Positions 24,791 to 36,992 of a stretch of DNA of 64,000 nt are shown in pieces. Source of the stretch: Suillus spraguei (lineage: Eukaryota; Basidiomycota; Agaricomycetes; Boletales; Suillaceae); the NCBI GenBank assembly GCA_016800925.1, contig JABCPU010000118.1, positions 1-64,000 of the forward strand, read 5' to 3'. The notes below the pieces were generated by a model, which did not search any database, had not been told where the DNA came from, and saw only the letters and a program-made list of their open reading frames with translations. The translations under genes and the position numbers were made by a program. Each line of letters begins with the position of its first letter. Positions within the stretch are counted from its first letter, which is position 1.

Positions 24791-25720
24791 ATGTAAGGTA
24801 CTTTGCAACAGTACTCTATGCAACAATACATACTTATTGAATTCACCCCGTCCAATGTATAGGTAGACAGCTGTTAAGTATAATAGGATACAGAATTGTC
24901 AGCTCCTCAACGTGCCAAGCTGATTGCTGAGCTGACGCGTGCTTTCAAACATCAAGAGGGGTTGGTTATTACCCAGCAATTCGATTGGATCGGTATCGAG
25001 TGTGCGCATCGCCCGTGTTCTTGAACAGAATATGGAGCGGCTTGGCGAGTTCATGCAATAGGGCAAGGTCACACTTGTTGCACATATACAGCAGGTTCGC
25101 TCGCTTGCATACCAAGTGGGATTGATCATCTCACCGACGGACGTTCTATCTGTAGCTAAAGACTATATCCAAGCACAACTAGCGCTGCTTCTCAGTTCTG
25201 GAGACGTGCCTTATGCGATTCCGACACAAAGTGCAGTCTTCCATCTCTGTAGATCGTAGTAGGTGGCTGATGTGAATTTGAATTTGATGGTGCCTTCAGA
25301 AATCATCGTATTAGGACAAGTCGTAGAGGATACTTACTTTGAATAAGCATTGCTACAGCTAGAATGTCCATGGAGAAGTTGAAGCTTAGGTTGCCGTCGG
25401 CCCGGACCGGCATTTGTGTGAAATTGTCCTTTCTTCACAGTCGACTCAAGTTACAATCACTTGTATGTTATACGCACAAACACGTCCTCTCGCAGAATGC
25501 CCGATTGTGACAATCGAACACGCATTGACGAGCTCAGCGACCCAGCTCAGAAAACATATGGCTTCAAAAGTAATCCGAACCTTGGAGTCCATCAACATTC
25601 ACTTGATAATGACATATCAGCAATGGCTTTTAATGCAGATAGTATAGCGTCAAAGCATGGCGTGACATGGGTACCATAAGAAGCATGACATGAAGTGTGA
25701 AACGATGTGTAGGGATTATT
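24791..25720. other. Stretch between relic gene and RPS6, left arm
   Basis: No gene is recognised. A fragment around 24,900-25,260 translates to broken helical text (AKLIAELTRAFKHQEG, YIQAQLALLLSSGDVP) that may be a decayed coding region. It is mirrored in the right arm at 33,386-34,310. Confidence 0.45.
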
Positions 25721-26706
25721 TTAGGCAGTCCTGAATGAATTACGTGAGCACAAGATCTCGTAGGATGATAGTCCAAAACATACTTGTGTGGGAGGCTTTG
25801 ATGGCTGCGACCTTGGCCTTCTTCTCAGCAACACGCTTCTGCATAAGGGCACTAGAGGAGAGGTTACTATGGCGGACCGGGTTGCGTGCGTTTGTCACTT
25901 ACTCGTATTCTGCCTTCTGCTCCTTCTGGCGGTCAATCCGGCGACGGTTAAGAGAGCGGAGGTGACGGCGGCGTTGGAGACGGATGGGAGTAACCAATCT
26001 CTGGATTTTGGGTCTGGGTTAAGGAGAAAACTTCAGCCCAGAAAAGAAAGCTAGTTGACGGTATACTGACGCTTTGGTGTAAGGTTTGGCGTTTTCCTTT
26101 TTCGAGCTCTTCACCTCACGTCTTACAAACGTACTTCCTGACATCGTCCTCCTTCGACAAGTTGAAGAACCTTCTTATCTTCGTCGCCCTTTTAGGACCA
26201 GTCGCTTGGGCAGAACGGTGTCGGTGAGCCCAGGGACATCATTATCACCCTGTTTTAACGATGACGACAGAGAGGACGGCAATATCAGGACCGACTATGC
26301 AGCCACGAACGGATTTGCGCTTCCTCTCGCCTGAGCGGCTTGCGCGGTAGCAAGAGTGGTTGTCGGTCAAGAGAAGTCTGACACGAGAGGGGAGCAGAAC
26401 GCCCTGCATCATGGGGAAACCCTGCTTGTCGTTACCACCGGTGATACGGAAAATGTAACCCTTCCATTCGTCTCCAAGGATATCTGCCTCGACCTCTTGC
26501 GAGATCTTCTTGTCAAAGAAGATACGGCTAATTTGAAGTATTTTGGTTAGTTTTTCAAAAGGAAGATTTGTGCCAATCATACAATCTCTTCTCATCGTCG
26601 ATGTTAATAGTCTTTTGAGCCCCAGTGGCGGGGTCTGGACTGAACGTCAGTTTCAACTGTATTGAACATGTTGAACATCGAACGCACTGGCAATATTGAT
26701 CTTCAT
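25721..26706 (-). pseudogene. RPS6: Ribosomal protein S6 (eS6) gene, with three 1-nt indels
   Basis: eS6 is a small-subunit ribosomal protein. The start is MKINIA, followed across a 53-nt intron by [17 protein letters not shown]. The core reads [40 protein letters not shown] and [10 protein letters not shown]. The C-terminal exons read [18 protein letters not shown] and KAKVAAIKASHHK. Following the family through the middle needs corrections near 26,253 (extra base before QGDND), 26,199 (missing base in RLGPKR) and 26,127 (extra base in YVVRREV). These are either real lesions or sequence errors, because eS6 is normally essential and often single-copy. It is divergent from RPS13, with 355 nt between starts. 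Confidence 0.85.
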
Positions 26707-27061
26707 ACTACCCCGCGGAGAACGGTGAAACCGAGCTTGAAGATGGTATCAACTTCGATAGCTCACCTTACTAGAGGTAAAAAGGCCTTGTCACCGTGGG
26801 CTGCAGCGACGAGTAGTCTTGATCTTGCTGGTTAGCCTGGGCCTTGTGTTCAACAGTAGCAGATCCCGGCTTGTGGCTGAAGTGGAAAATAAGGTTTGCT
26901 ACTGTACAGTTGCTAAGCCACACACTAACTTGTCACGCGTCACATACCTTTCCGTGAACACGTCCAACGACACTCCTCAAGACATCCTCTCCGCAAATAA
27001 AAACTGTGAGCATTCTGTGAAGTGATATTGTTCAAAGCTGATCAGATGGTTCAGATTCATC
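26707..27061. promoter_or_regulatory. Divergent RPS6-RPS13 intergenic promoter region
   Basis: This is a 355-nt gap between head-to-head ribosomal protein genes. Co-regulation from a shared promoter is an inference. No specific element was identified. Confidence 0.5.
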
Positions 27062-27695
27062 ATGGGTCGTATGCATGCTCCCGGCAAGGGCATTTGTGCG
27101 TAGCAAGATGTTCTTTATTACCACATGGGATCTATTCTGATCATCATCATCAGCGTCCTCTGCCCTTCCTTACAAGCGTTCCCCTCCTTCGTGGCTCAAG
27201 ACTACGCCAGATGAAGTCGTCGAGCACATCATGAAATTGGCTCGCAAGGGTCTCACTCCCTCTCAGATTGGTGTTACCCTCCGTGATTCACATGGTATCC
27301 CTCAAGTGCGCTTTGTCACTGGTAACAAAATTCTCCGTATCCTCAAATCTAACGGTGCGTGCTCTATCAGCCAACTATATTTACAAATACTCACGCACTG
27401 AACTGTCATCTGCCTTGTTGCCGTGCATTTCTGCTACTGCATCTTGTTTGTACATGCCTTTTGTTTGGGGATAGGATTGGCACCATCCATCCCAGAGGAC
27501 CTTTGGCACCTCGTCAAAAAGGCGGTGGCCGTGCGCAAGCACCTTGAAGTCAACCGCAAAGACAAGGACTCCAAGTTCCGTCTTATCTTGATCGAGTCTC
27601 GTATTCACCGTCTTGCTCGCTACTACAAGACAAAGCAGCAGATCCCTCCTACATTCAAGTATGACTCTGCTACTGCTTCCACTTTGATTGCGTGA
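27062..27695 (+). CDS. RPS13: Ribosomal protein S13 (uS15), intact
   Basis: This is a small-subunit ribosomal protein. The start is [11 protein letters not shown], and the first intron (from about 27,097) leads into [20 protein letters not shown]. The core continues [20 protein letters not shown] and [13 protein letters not shown] second intron leads to [20 protein letters not shown] and [20 protein letters not shown], ending in STLIA. The total is about 150 aa, the expected length, with no frameshift. Its last codons and 3' UTR (from 27,659) are copied into every FunK1 unit in the window. Confidence 0.95.
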
Positions 27696-28990
27696 ATGGT
27701 AGTTGGGCTTGGGCATGTAGTGGCTATTTGATCATATCCGTATATCATCCCTTCGCTGATAAGTCATGCAAAAAAATTACGATTATGCAGCACTATGAGC
27801 AAATGTTTGGGCCGGCCCGTGTTAAGAAGATTATAATTTCAGACTTCAAGTATATCATCCACTAATCTAAGGAGTGACTGCTCAACGTTGAATACTGAGC
27901 ATTGTCGAACGCGGTTCTTCAACTTAAGGTAGGCAGGATATAGTACGACGGACTCGTCATTCGGTCAATGCAGCTGTAAGATAATACAATGCAACCAATA
28001 TTAATAGCAATGATACCAAGTACATGTATGTTATGGCTTGGTGGTGGTGAGTTTGATGGCTTTGGTAGAGGTGCTGGCGAGAGGGGCGACTGAAGAGACT
28101 TCCAGGATAGTATTAGTAGCGAGAGGGACGAGAATTAACAAACAGGTAAAACTATCCTGAAAGACGTTTTCTTCAAATACCACAGGAGCGCCAAGGACCT
28201 TGCTGGATGTCCATTGATCCACACATGCTAAAGAAAAAGAACAGCGACAATTGGGATAAATGTCTGTTGAGGACTTGATAAACTGATCGCGGGCCCAATC
28301 GACTCACTAAGGCTCGCGCAATTATGCTCATTGGGTGGTGACATCGAAACCTGATGCATGATGGTAATGATAACGGTCACCAGATGAAGTTCCTGCAAGA
28401 ATTTCCAGACACCGCGGACCGCCAAAAAGACATCATCCTTGTTGGATGTTCATTTAGCCATAGATGTCGAAGAAAAGAACGGGATGAATGGATGTCAGAT
28501 CGAGTCATGAGACGATTGTGCTCGTTGGGGAAATCACAGTGGCAGCAAGGGTAGCGACGATGAAATCTGCATAATGGGCGATATGGAAGCTGTTTCCGAG
28601 TCGCCAAGCAGCACGCCACACTGAATGGGTGAAATTTTGCTACGAGAATGGAGCGGAACGCCAAAAAAGAATAACAGTGATGCATTTGGGATGAAGATAC
28701 AATGTGTCATTTGACTCACTGAGTGAGGCACAATGCGGCGATTCCGCCCATGAGAAAAATTACGGTGGCGCTGTGGACGAAGACATGTTAGATATGACCA
28801 GAGAACGCCGGGAAATGGAGGCAAGTCTGTCGCAGACTCTGGCCCAGGGTGAGTCCAAGTCCGAGTCTGCTTATTGGGATAATCACGACGGCGGTGGTTG
28901 AGTGGTGCAAAATTGATGCATAATGTTCGACACTCTTGTCTCAAATCACAAATGTTTTTGCGCCTGAAACAAAAAAACTCGGAGTCATGA
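27659..28990 (-). repeat. Segment X, copy downstream of RPS13
   Basis: This copy begins within the last codons of native RPS13 and runs to the FunK1 B promoter. It is therefore the likely original arrangement (RPS13, X, FunK1). It is in inverted orientation to the X copies at 11,484-13,339 and 16,340-17,967. Internal 215-nt degenerate repeats are present. Confidence 0.75.
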
Positions 28991-29252
28991 TGGGCGTTTG
29001 TGGGCGCCAGATGCATCGAAAGAAGTTGATGGTGGTGGCAGTGCCTGTGGTCATGATGTGAACGGTCCCTGTGGCTCTTACTACTATCTGCATTCCGCCA
29101 TCAACATTCGAAGTTCCAGGTAACCACTGTGGACTTGGAGTCATGTCGGAACAATAGCGCTATTCTGGTTAAAAGCGAGCTGCAATCTGCGTCTTCTTGT
29201 CTTCAGCGAGTTCACTTTCATTTACTAACAGAACAGTAACCTAAGTTTCATC

Positions 29253-31915
29253 ATGGTCAATAGTACTGGTGAGACCACTAGTGCTGCTCGTACTGCACCA
29301 AAGACGCCTCATCACGGTGTCAATTCTGCCTCTGGGCTCAACTCTACCCCACTTGCAGTCGGCTCTGCCGCTGTCAGCGAACACATTAGCCCTCTAGGCG
29401 TCAGGTACGTCAATTCTCTTTGCTTGGCATCGGTATTAAATTTCATCATACACGCAGGGTCCATGATGTCCGCCCATGGATCACTCGGGATGTCGACGAC
29501 TACAGGAAATGCGATGCCGACGCAATGCTGCAGGAGCTCCTCTGTGGCTTCGAAGGCGCCCTAGTAGTGAGAAGTCGAGATTACTTCAAGATTCTCTCAA
29601 AGCCGTCCTGGAAATCTGTAATAATACTCCAGAAATTACGGACAACTTGACCGAATTGTAAGTACGGAGTTCACACAGTGTGAAGAGAGCTGAACGCCTT
29701 TGTCCAGTGCCGATTGCACCGTAGAGCCGAGTTCGTACCCGTCTTTTGTGCGTGCAGCCAATGCTGCACTCCTTAAACTGAGCAGCTTGGAAGTCCCGGA
29801 CTACCCGCTTCTCCGCACAACAACGAGAACGACATCCTGTTTCATCATAATGACAAGGACATGAAGCAAACGCACCAGGACGCAAAGTCTATACGCAAGC
29901 CTGATGTCGTCATCGTCTCTAGGAAAGCGGCGAAGCGTGTGGCAGAGGGTGTAGAGGCTAAGGATAAGGGCAAAGGTAAGAGCAAGGACAGTACGGGTAA
30001 CAACGACGGCGATCAAACCGAAGAGGCTGAGAAGGAGTTTTACACGAACAAAGCAGCGGCGAAGCCTCGCGGAAACTTCAATTGGATCGATGTTCGCTCG
30101 ACCATAGAATTCAAACGCAGCCGTACTCTGGCCCATCCAGTATTACCTTACAAAGTGACAGAATACGCTCCCCCTAAGCCAGGGTTCAAGTATCTGAATC
30201 TTTCGAATGGAACAGAGCACCCTGAGCCAACTGGTGCAGCCCCTGTGCCCGCTACCGCTCCTGCCCCAAGCTCAAGCAAGCCACTCAATGAACGTAAGCC
30301 GCACAGCGTCTACCCACTGCTTCGTTGCTGACATTCGTAATTCAGCACGGGGTACGCGTGCGTCCGAGCGACTGAAAGCAAGATCAGACAACAAACGTAA
30401 ATCTGATCAATCAGACCTCAACGAATCCGCTTCTAAGCGCCCCAAGAAAACCAACGAGAACCACGCAGACCAGAAGGCGCCCCCACAGGAACCACTTGTA
30501 AAGATCCATCCAAACGTCCAGAATGGTTTGTATGTCGCAGAGATATTCGCAGCCAACATTGCGCTGCAGTGCGTCATCTCCTATGTAGTGGACAGTAAGT
30601 GAATGGGTATTGTAGACCTCTCGTCAAATTGATCACCCGTGCTAGATGATATCATTTACATTTGGTATTTTGATCGGGAGGACGCCATTCAATGCGCTGG
30701 CATTAACTTCATCAAGGATCTTCCCCGATTCCTTGTCTTATTGCTTGCTATGCAGCGCATGGGAGATGAGCAATGGGGCCATAATTCGAAATTCACCCAT
30801 GTGCCTGGAGTTTCATGCAATGTCGTCATCGGAAATGTTGACCTCACATTGGACTTGAAATCTGACACACGCACGACCCACTTTGGTCTGCGCGGCCGCC
30901 CAACCAATGTCTTTTCGGTTCAAAGCAAGTATCTTTCGGACAAGAAGAAGAGGGATATCTGTGGTAACGATACCAACGAACTGGTCGCCAAGCTCTATTG
31001 GCCAGAAGAGCGGCGTCAGAGCGAGGACGAGATACTTCAGAATGTGTATGCCATCGCGAGCGAGGAGTCAACAGTGAAGGGCCACATCCCGGACATGGTT
31101 TGGTTCCACAAGTTTGACCAGACGTCCACGGTGAAAATCAGGAAGTCGCTCGGAATTCAAGATCCTGACGCTGAACGGGGCAGTCGTGTTTTGTATATCA
31201 TCGTGTTCAGGAAGCTTGTCCCAATCACGTCTCTCAGTGGAGACGAATTTCTTAGCGCATGGTGGCAAGTTGTGCTGTGTAGGTCTGATTTATCTTGTGC
31301 TTTTCGCTGTCCCTAACTGCGCCGACAGGTCATTATACACTCTGGAAGCACAATGTCCATCACCGGGACATCAGTCCTAGCAATCTTATGGTCTACTGGT
31401 GGAATGGCCAATGGATCGGGGTTCTCAATGACTACGACTTATCGTCGATTGAACGCGATGGGCCTAGCGGAAAGGAGCGCACAGGAACTGTTCCCTTCAT
31501 AGCAATTGACCTGCTCGCGCAAGATGCCATCTTAGGCAAAGTAGCACACCTGTACCGGCACGATGCTGAATCGCTCGTTTGGGTCCTTGTCTGGGTCTGT
31601 CTTAGGTACCAAGGAGGCAAGCTGTTGAGGAATGGCAGACTGCTCGATGACTGGCTGAAAGTGGATGCTCTTGGCTGCGAGGAGAAAAAATCTGCCTTCA
31701 TGTTTAAGTTTCGCTATGGGGACGTGGACCTCATAAATCCCTCACCGTCGCACCGATCTAACTGGCAGATCGCAGTAGCTTGCCTTCACACTATGATCCA
31801 TGCTCCCCGAGCGAAAATGGGCGAAAATGAATTCATTCTTCAAACTTGGCTTCTGAATAACGTAGAGTCTGTGATTCCAGACATTGTAGTTCGCCATCCT
31901 GTCAACGTGTCATAA
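29253..31915 (+). pseudogene. FunK1 kinase, copy B, two 1-nt deletions
   Basis: The exon layout is the same as copies A and C. Relative to both, one base is missing near 29,557 (after LLCGFE) and another near 29,803 (in SLEVPGLP). This shifts the N-terminal exons out of frame. From about 29,861 (MKQTHQDAKS) onward all exons are open, including AKLYWPEE, HRDISPSN, NDYDLSS and the stop. An N-terminally shortened kinase from a downstream start is conceivable. The kinase C-terminus is closer to copy A than to copy C. Confidence 0.8.
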
Positions 31916-33014
31916 GCTTCATACACTGTTGTATTACGAGGTTTTATTCATGTGTCTTTTGCAATGAGATCTATTGATCAAACAGTCCGGCATGTATACA
32001 GTCTCATGCGGTTTCATAATATGTGGCTGTGTTTCTCCCCTTCAAACTTATCCTTGCGTACGTATATTTGTTACTTGTTGTCGAGAATCTTTCCCGCTTT
32101 TCTGGTTTTGCTGTTGGTTATGTAGCGAGTAACGCCTTAACTGAACATCAGGAGTTAACTACTGTCAGCATCCATTACGCATAAGTATAATGGTGTTGAC
32201 CTCAGAAATTTAAGAGGGTTTGTCTTGACTCTTGACGATTCCGACAAACTGGTTACTGAAAAGGTCAAGAAAGTGCATGTATAGCATTGCAGGAAGCGAC
32301 TTTCAGGTGCAGGGACGCGTCCTGCCAGTGGATGTGGTCTGAGTATGACTCTGTTACTACTTCCACTTTGATTGCGTGAATGGTAGTTGGGCTTGGGTAT
32401 GTAGTGGTTGTTTGAGCAGATCATATCTGTATATCATTCCTTCACTGATAAGTCATGCAAAAAAATAGGATTATGCAGAACTATGCGCAAATGTTTGGGC
32501 CGGCTCGTGTTGCATATTATAATTTCAGAGTTCAAGTATATCATCCAACTAACTGTAATAGTGTCGACTAGCTAGGTGATTCCCAACGTTCAACCCTGAG
32601 AATTGTCAAGTTCTTCAACTTAGGTAGGCAGCATACAGTACAACATTGATGGACTTGTCTTCAAGGCAGTGACGCGGCAGACTCGTCATGCGGTCAATCA
32701 TGTTGTACTGTAAGATAATACAATACAACCAATATTAATACCATGTACATGTATGTTAGTGATTTATCACGCACTGGCGTGTTTGATAGCTTTGCTGGAG
32801 GCATTGGCGTTGGCGAGAGCGGCGACTGAAGAGACTTCCAGGCTAGTATTAGTAGCGAGAGGAACGAGAATTAACAAACGGGTAAAGCTTTCCTGCAAGA
32901 CGTTTTCTTCAAATACCACAGGAGCGCCAAAGACCTTGGTGGATGTACACATGCTAAAGAAAAAGAACAGCGACAATTGGGGTAAATGTCTGTTGAGGAC
33001 TTGATAAACTGATC
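31916..33014 (-). repeat. Second tandem unit start after FunK1 B, truncated at RPS6 fragment
   Basis: After FunK1 B the array repeats: 3' flank, the about-200-nt common sequence, the RPS13 3' tail (break at 32,342, which is 4,683 nt after 27,659) and part of segment X. It ends abruptly at 33,014, where the right inverted-repeat arm begins with RPS6 codons. Confidence 0.8.
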
Positions 33015-33385
33015 GCCAAACCTTACACCAAAGCGTCAGTATACCGTCAACTAGCTTTCTTTTCTGGGCTGAAGTTTTCTCCTTAACCCAGACCCAAAAT
33101 CCAGAGATTGGTTACTCCCATCCGTCTCCAACGCCGCCGTCACCTCCGCTCTCTTAACCGTCGCCGGATTGACCGCCAGAAGGAGCAGAAGGCAGAATAC
33201 GAGTAAGTGACAAACGCACGCAACCCGGTCCGCCATAGTAACCTCTCCTCTAGTGCCCTTATGCAGAAGCGTGTTGCTGAGAAGAAGGCCAAGGTCGCAG
33301 CCATCAAAGCCTCCCACCACAAGTATGTTTTGGACTATCATCCTACGAGATCTTGTGCTCACGTAATTCATTCAGGACTGCCTAA
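33015..33385 (+). pseudogene. RPS6 3' fragment, right arm
   Basis: This holds only the C-terminal exons of eS6 from AKPYTKA onward: [42 protein letters not shown] and the stop at 33,383-33,385. The 5' two thirds are absent. It marks the inner breakpoint of the inverted repeat. Confidence 0.9.
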
Positions 33386-34314
33386 AATAATCCCTACACA
33401 TCGTTTCACACTTCATGTCATGCTTCTTATGGTACCTCATGTCACGCCATGCTTTGACGCTATACTATCTGCATTAAAGCCATTGCTGATATGTCATTAT
33501 CAAGTGAATGTTGATGGACTCCAAGGTTCGGATTACTTTTGAAGCCATATGTTTTCTGAGCTGGGTCGCTGAGCTCGTCAATGCGTGTTCGATTGTCACA
33601 ATCGGGCATTCTGCGAGAGGACGTGTTTGTGCGTATAACATACAAGTGATTGTAACTTGAGTCGACTGTGAAGAAAGGACAATTTCACACAAATGCCGGT
33701 CCGGGCCGACGGCAACCTAAGCTTCAACTTCTCCATGGACATTCTAGCTGTAGCAATGCTATTCAAAGTAAGTATCCTCTACGACTTGTCCTAATACGAT
33801 GATTTCTGAAGGCACCATCAAATTCAAATTCACATCAGCCACCTACTACGATCTACAGAGATGGAAGACTGCACTTTGTGTCGGAATCGCATAAGGCACG
33901 TCTCCAGAACTGAGAAGCAGCGCTAGTTGTGCTTGGATATAGTCTTTAGCTACAGATAGAACGTCCTCGGTGAGATGATCAATCCCACTTGGTATGCAAG
34001 CGAGCGAACCTGCTGTATATGTGCAACAAGTGTGACCTTGCCCTATTGCATGAACTCGCCAAGCCGCTCCATATTCTGTTCAAGAACACGGGCGATGCGC
34101 ACACTCGATACCGATCCAATCGAATTGCTGGGTAATAACCAACCCCTCTTGATGTTTGAAAGCACGCGTCAGCTCAGCAATCAGCTTGGCACGTTGAGGA
34201 GCTGACAATTCTGTATCCTATTATACTTAACAGCTGTCTACCTATACATTGGACGGGGTGAATTCAATAAGTATGTATTGTTGCATAGAGTACTGTTGCA
34301 AAGTACCTTACATC

Positions 34315-34745
34315 GCCTAGCAACATCGACGACGTGAGATCACTCGAAACGTTTTGATACCCTTTCTTCTTTGCCTTCATCCCCGTTCACATGTACATTT
34401 ACATCTATTTCGAAAGTCTTCTTTTCTGTGCTGAAAGAGTGTGAACGTGTTTGGAATCCAGAAGCGCATAGTACAGTCACTGAAACCGATGGAGACCTCC
34501 AAATTAGTATAAATACCTCAAGACAGATCAAGTGTAGGCGGATCGTGCCCTATGTCTTTGGGCTACGGTATTTGTAGGGGACACGTGCTGCAGACTCCAG
34601 ACGAGAATGATTGTCGAAAGTGACACCGTCCGGGACAATTTAGCAGAGGTTCGAAACCATGCGTGGAATGAAATGAGGAAGAATGTGCTGCACATTTGAA
34701 TTGTACTGAGAACGGGTACAACCAACATCTAACTTGGTAGTTGGT
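34315..34745 (-). pseudogene. Relic of the 49.7-50.7 kb gene, right arm
   Basis: This is the mirror of 24,360-24,790, with the same broken frames and HVNGDEGKE motif. One substitution near 34,480 changes the left-arm text. Confidence 0.6.
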
Positions 34746-35112
34746 ACTCTCCCAGTAGTCCCATCACGTGAAAATGCTTACGTCATACTCAAACCATGCT
34801 TACGTGGAATTAGCCCCTGTGGCTATCAGGGGCTGGTCACGAGTCTACCCTGTGGCGTTAGCCGTCGTACCGAAACATCCGATGTAATGAATGGGCATAT
34901 AAAATGGAGCCTTGCTCGAATTTTGTCTGCCATCATAAATCCTTTGCAGTTTTAATCGAGCTCTATCCACACAATTTATTAACCTGCACATTCTTGGCCC
35001 TCGTCGTTTCTTTGATTGAAAGTTGCAAGCCAACAAGGTTCGTTGACATCTTCTGAAAATCTTGCAACTGAGTCTCACTTCCTGAAATACTTGTAGCACT
35101 AAATTTTCAACC

Positions 35113-36871
35113 ATGAATCAAGTTCATCAGCTCACTTCCAAGTTAAGACTCTTGGATTTCCCTGTCGAAATCGTCATAGACATACTTGGACGTCTAAATG
35201 TGTACGATCTAGTACGAGCACGCCGAGTAAGTACAAAAATTTCTTTGTCAGTATTATTAACTCAATCACTCTAGGTATCCAACTATATTCGACAAATCAT
35301 TGACTCTTCCTCGGAGCTACTATATTCGATTGACCTCGAATATTTCAATGCGATTCCGGTGCCTCCAACCCCTGGCTCGGACATCCCAACACTTCATAAG
35401 TCGCTTCTACAAAGCGAATCAGCGTGGCAGAGAGCCGAGTACTCTCAAAGACACCCCATCAACATTTTGTATTCCCCAAATATGCACCGATGGTCCTGCA
35501 GTGTTATGGGATTTCCAGTGGAATCTCAGCAACAAATCGTGTTTCTCCAGCCCCAGCTGGAAGATAGACACTCTAATACCATGAGCTTGCGTGAATGGAA
35601 CTGCAAACTCGACAGCCCGAGCGTAATCTCGCATTACAACTTTTCTGTCGCAGAGGATCTCGTGATTCTCCTTGTCAGAGCACCCTCAAGGTGAGTAGTT
35701 CCTCCAAGTCGCATCCAAGACAGACTATTAATTAATGAATATCAAGGGAGAGATATGCGTATGATGTCATTTTCAGATCACTCTCAGAAAACAAAGTCCA
35801 TCCTGAAGTTGCATTCTCTTCCGTGAAAGCACTCGACGACGAAGTCGATTCGGAGTCATTCAACCCCTTCACTCCGATATCCTCAATTTTCGGGGACTAT
35901 TATGGTGTTCTGTTCAGAAAAGTTAACAAAGTAAATGGTGGGATCGCCGACTTTTTGCAAATTTGGAACTGGAAGTCAAAGGACACTTTTCAGGTCAGTA
36001 AATCTCCTGGCATCGTTTTTTTGTGACCGATGAATCATCTGGACTTGTAGTGCCTCGAAGTATTCGATCCAACTTGCAAAACGATGAATTTCAGTTTCCT
36101 GACAAACGACAAAATTCTCGTCGTTAACGCAAAGGAACTGTTATTATATTCCCTCATCCATTCCTCCCATTCCCTCCAACTCACCGCTAAATTCGCGCTC
36201 CCTGCCTTGCACAGCTCCTTTGAATACTCATGCATCGGCTTCAGCCCTATCCCATCCCATGCCTGCACGCACAACCAATTAATCGCTCTCAGTATGGACA
36301 TTTCAGGGGAGTCCCTCGCTGAAAATCCTTGCTTTACTTCTTATGTCGAGCGTAACACCCTCTTGGAACTCGAGTCCACCTACACGAGCCACTACGGCCA
36401 AGCAAACGAAAACTCCCCAAATCTGCCTTGGTCCAGCTGGGGCCCAACTCACACTCGGTCCTTCGAGGAGAGTTCATTCGATCCATGCAAACACTCTGTC
36501 TTTGGCTTCCGGAGTGCATCTTTGGTCGGCGACCAGAACTCGGAGAGACCACTATGCATCCGCGACTTTAATCCTCATCGAGTGGTGAACTTCAAGGCTG
36601 GGAACGAACAAGAAGGAATCAAAGGCTTATAGAAGGTGGCGAAATCTTGCCGAGTTCAAGCCTGTTTGTGGAGCCACTTGGATCTGGTCTCCCGTATATT
36701 GAGACTGCCATTGAAGAGAAGTTCCTTTCAACTGATATGACCATGGAAGCAAACAGGGTGACGTTCCTAATATTCGAAATCATGACCACAATTAGTATGT
36801 CACAAGCAGGTGAACAGGGCATCATCAAGCGTGAAGTTCTACAGGGTTTCGAAGTACTTGATTTCGAGTAG
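35113..36871 (+). pseudogene. F-box protein, right copy, different frameshift
   Basis: The start and F-box (LLDFPVEIVIDILGRLNVYD) are the same as in the left copy. The C run that is short in the left copy is full here, so LIHSSHSLQLTAKFALPALH reads through. One A is missing near 36,607, however, which turns GNETRRNQRL into GNEQEGIKGL and a stop. That removes about 85 C-terminal residues. A truncated protein of most of the length remains possible. Confidence 0.75.
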
Positions 36872-36992
36872 TTATTTACCTCGAACTTCATGTTACTTTA
36901 AATTTTCAATCCGTTTTGGGTATAACTTACACATCGAGTGACCTGGGTCAATACGTGTATTTTCAATGAGCATGGTTTGACTATTGTTTCAG

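Larger units (their letters stand above)
13340..26091 (+). repeat. Left arm of the 12.75-kb inverted repeat
   Basis: Reading inward, this arm matches the reverse complement of 33,015-45,769. For paired positions the coordinate sum stays between about 59,088 and 59,107 throughout (for example RPS6 26,091/33,015, MIOX start 19,424/39,674 and FunK1 start 16,094/43,013). That shows collinearity with only small indels. The inner breakpoint lies in the RPS6 coding region. The outer one lies just beyond the FunK1 stop. Confidence 0.95.

Noticed and set aside
25440..25560. AKR-like exon (text similar to the EEVF region)
   Set aside because: Only about 35 nt look alike, with no second AKR motif nearby. 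This is chance or a very old relic.
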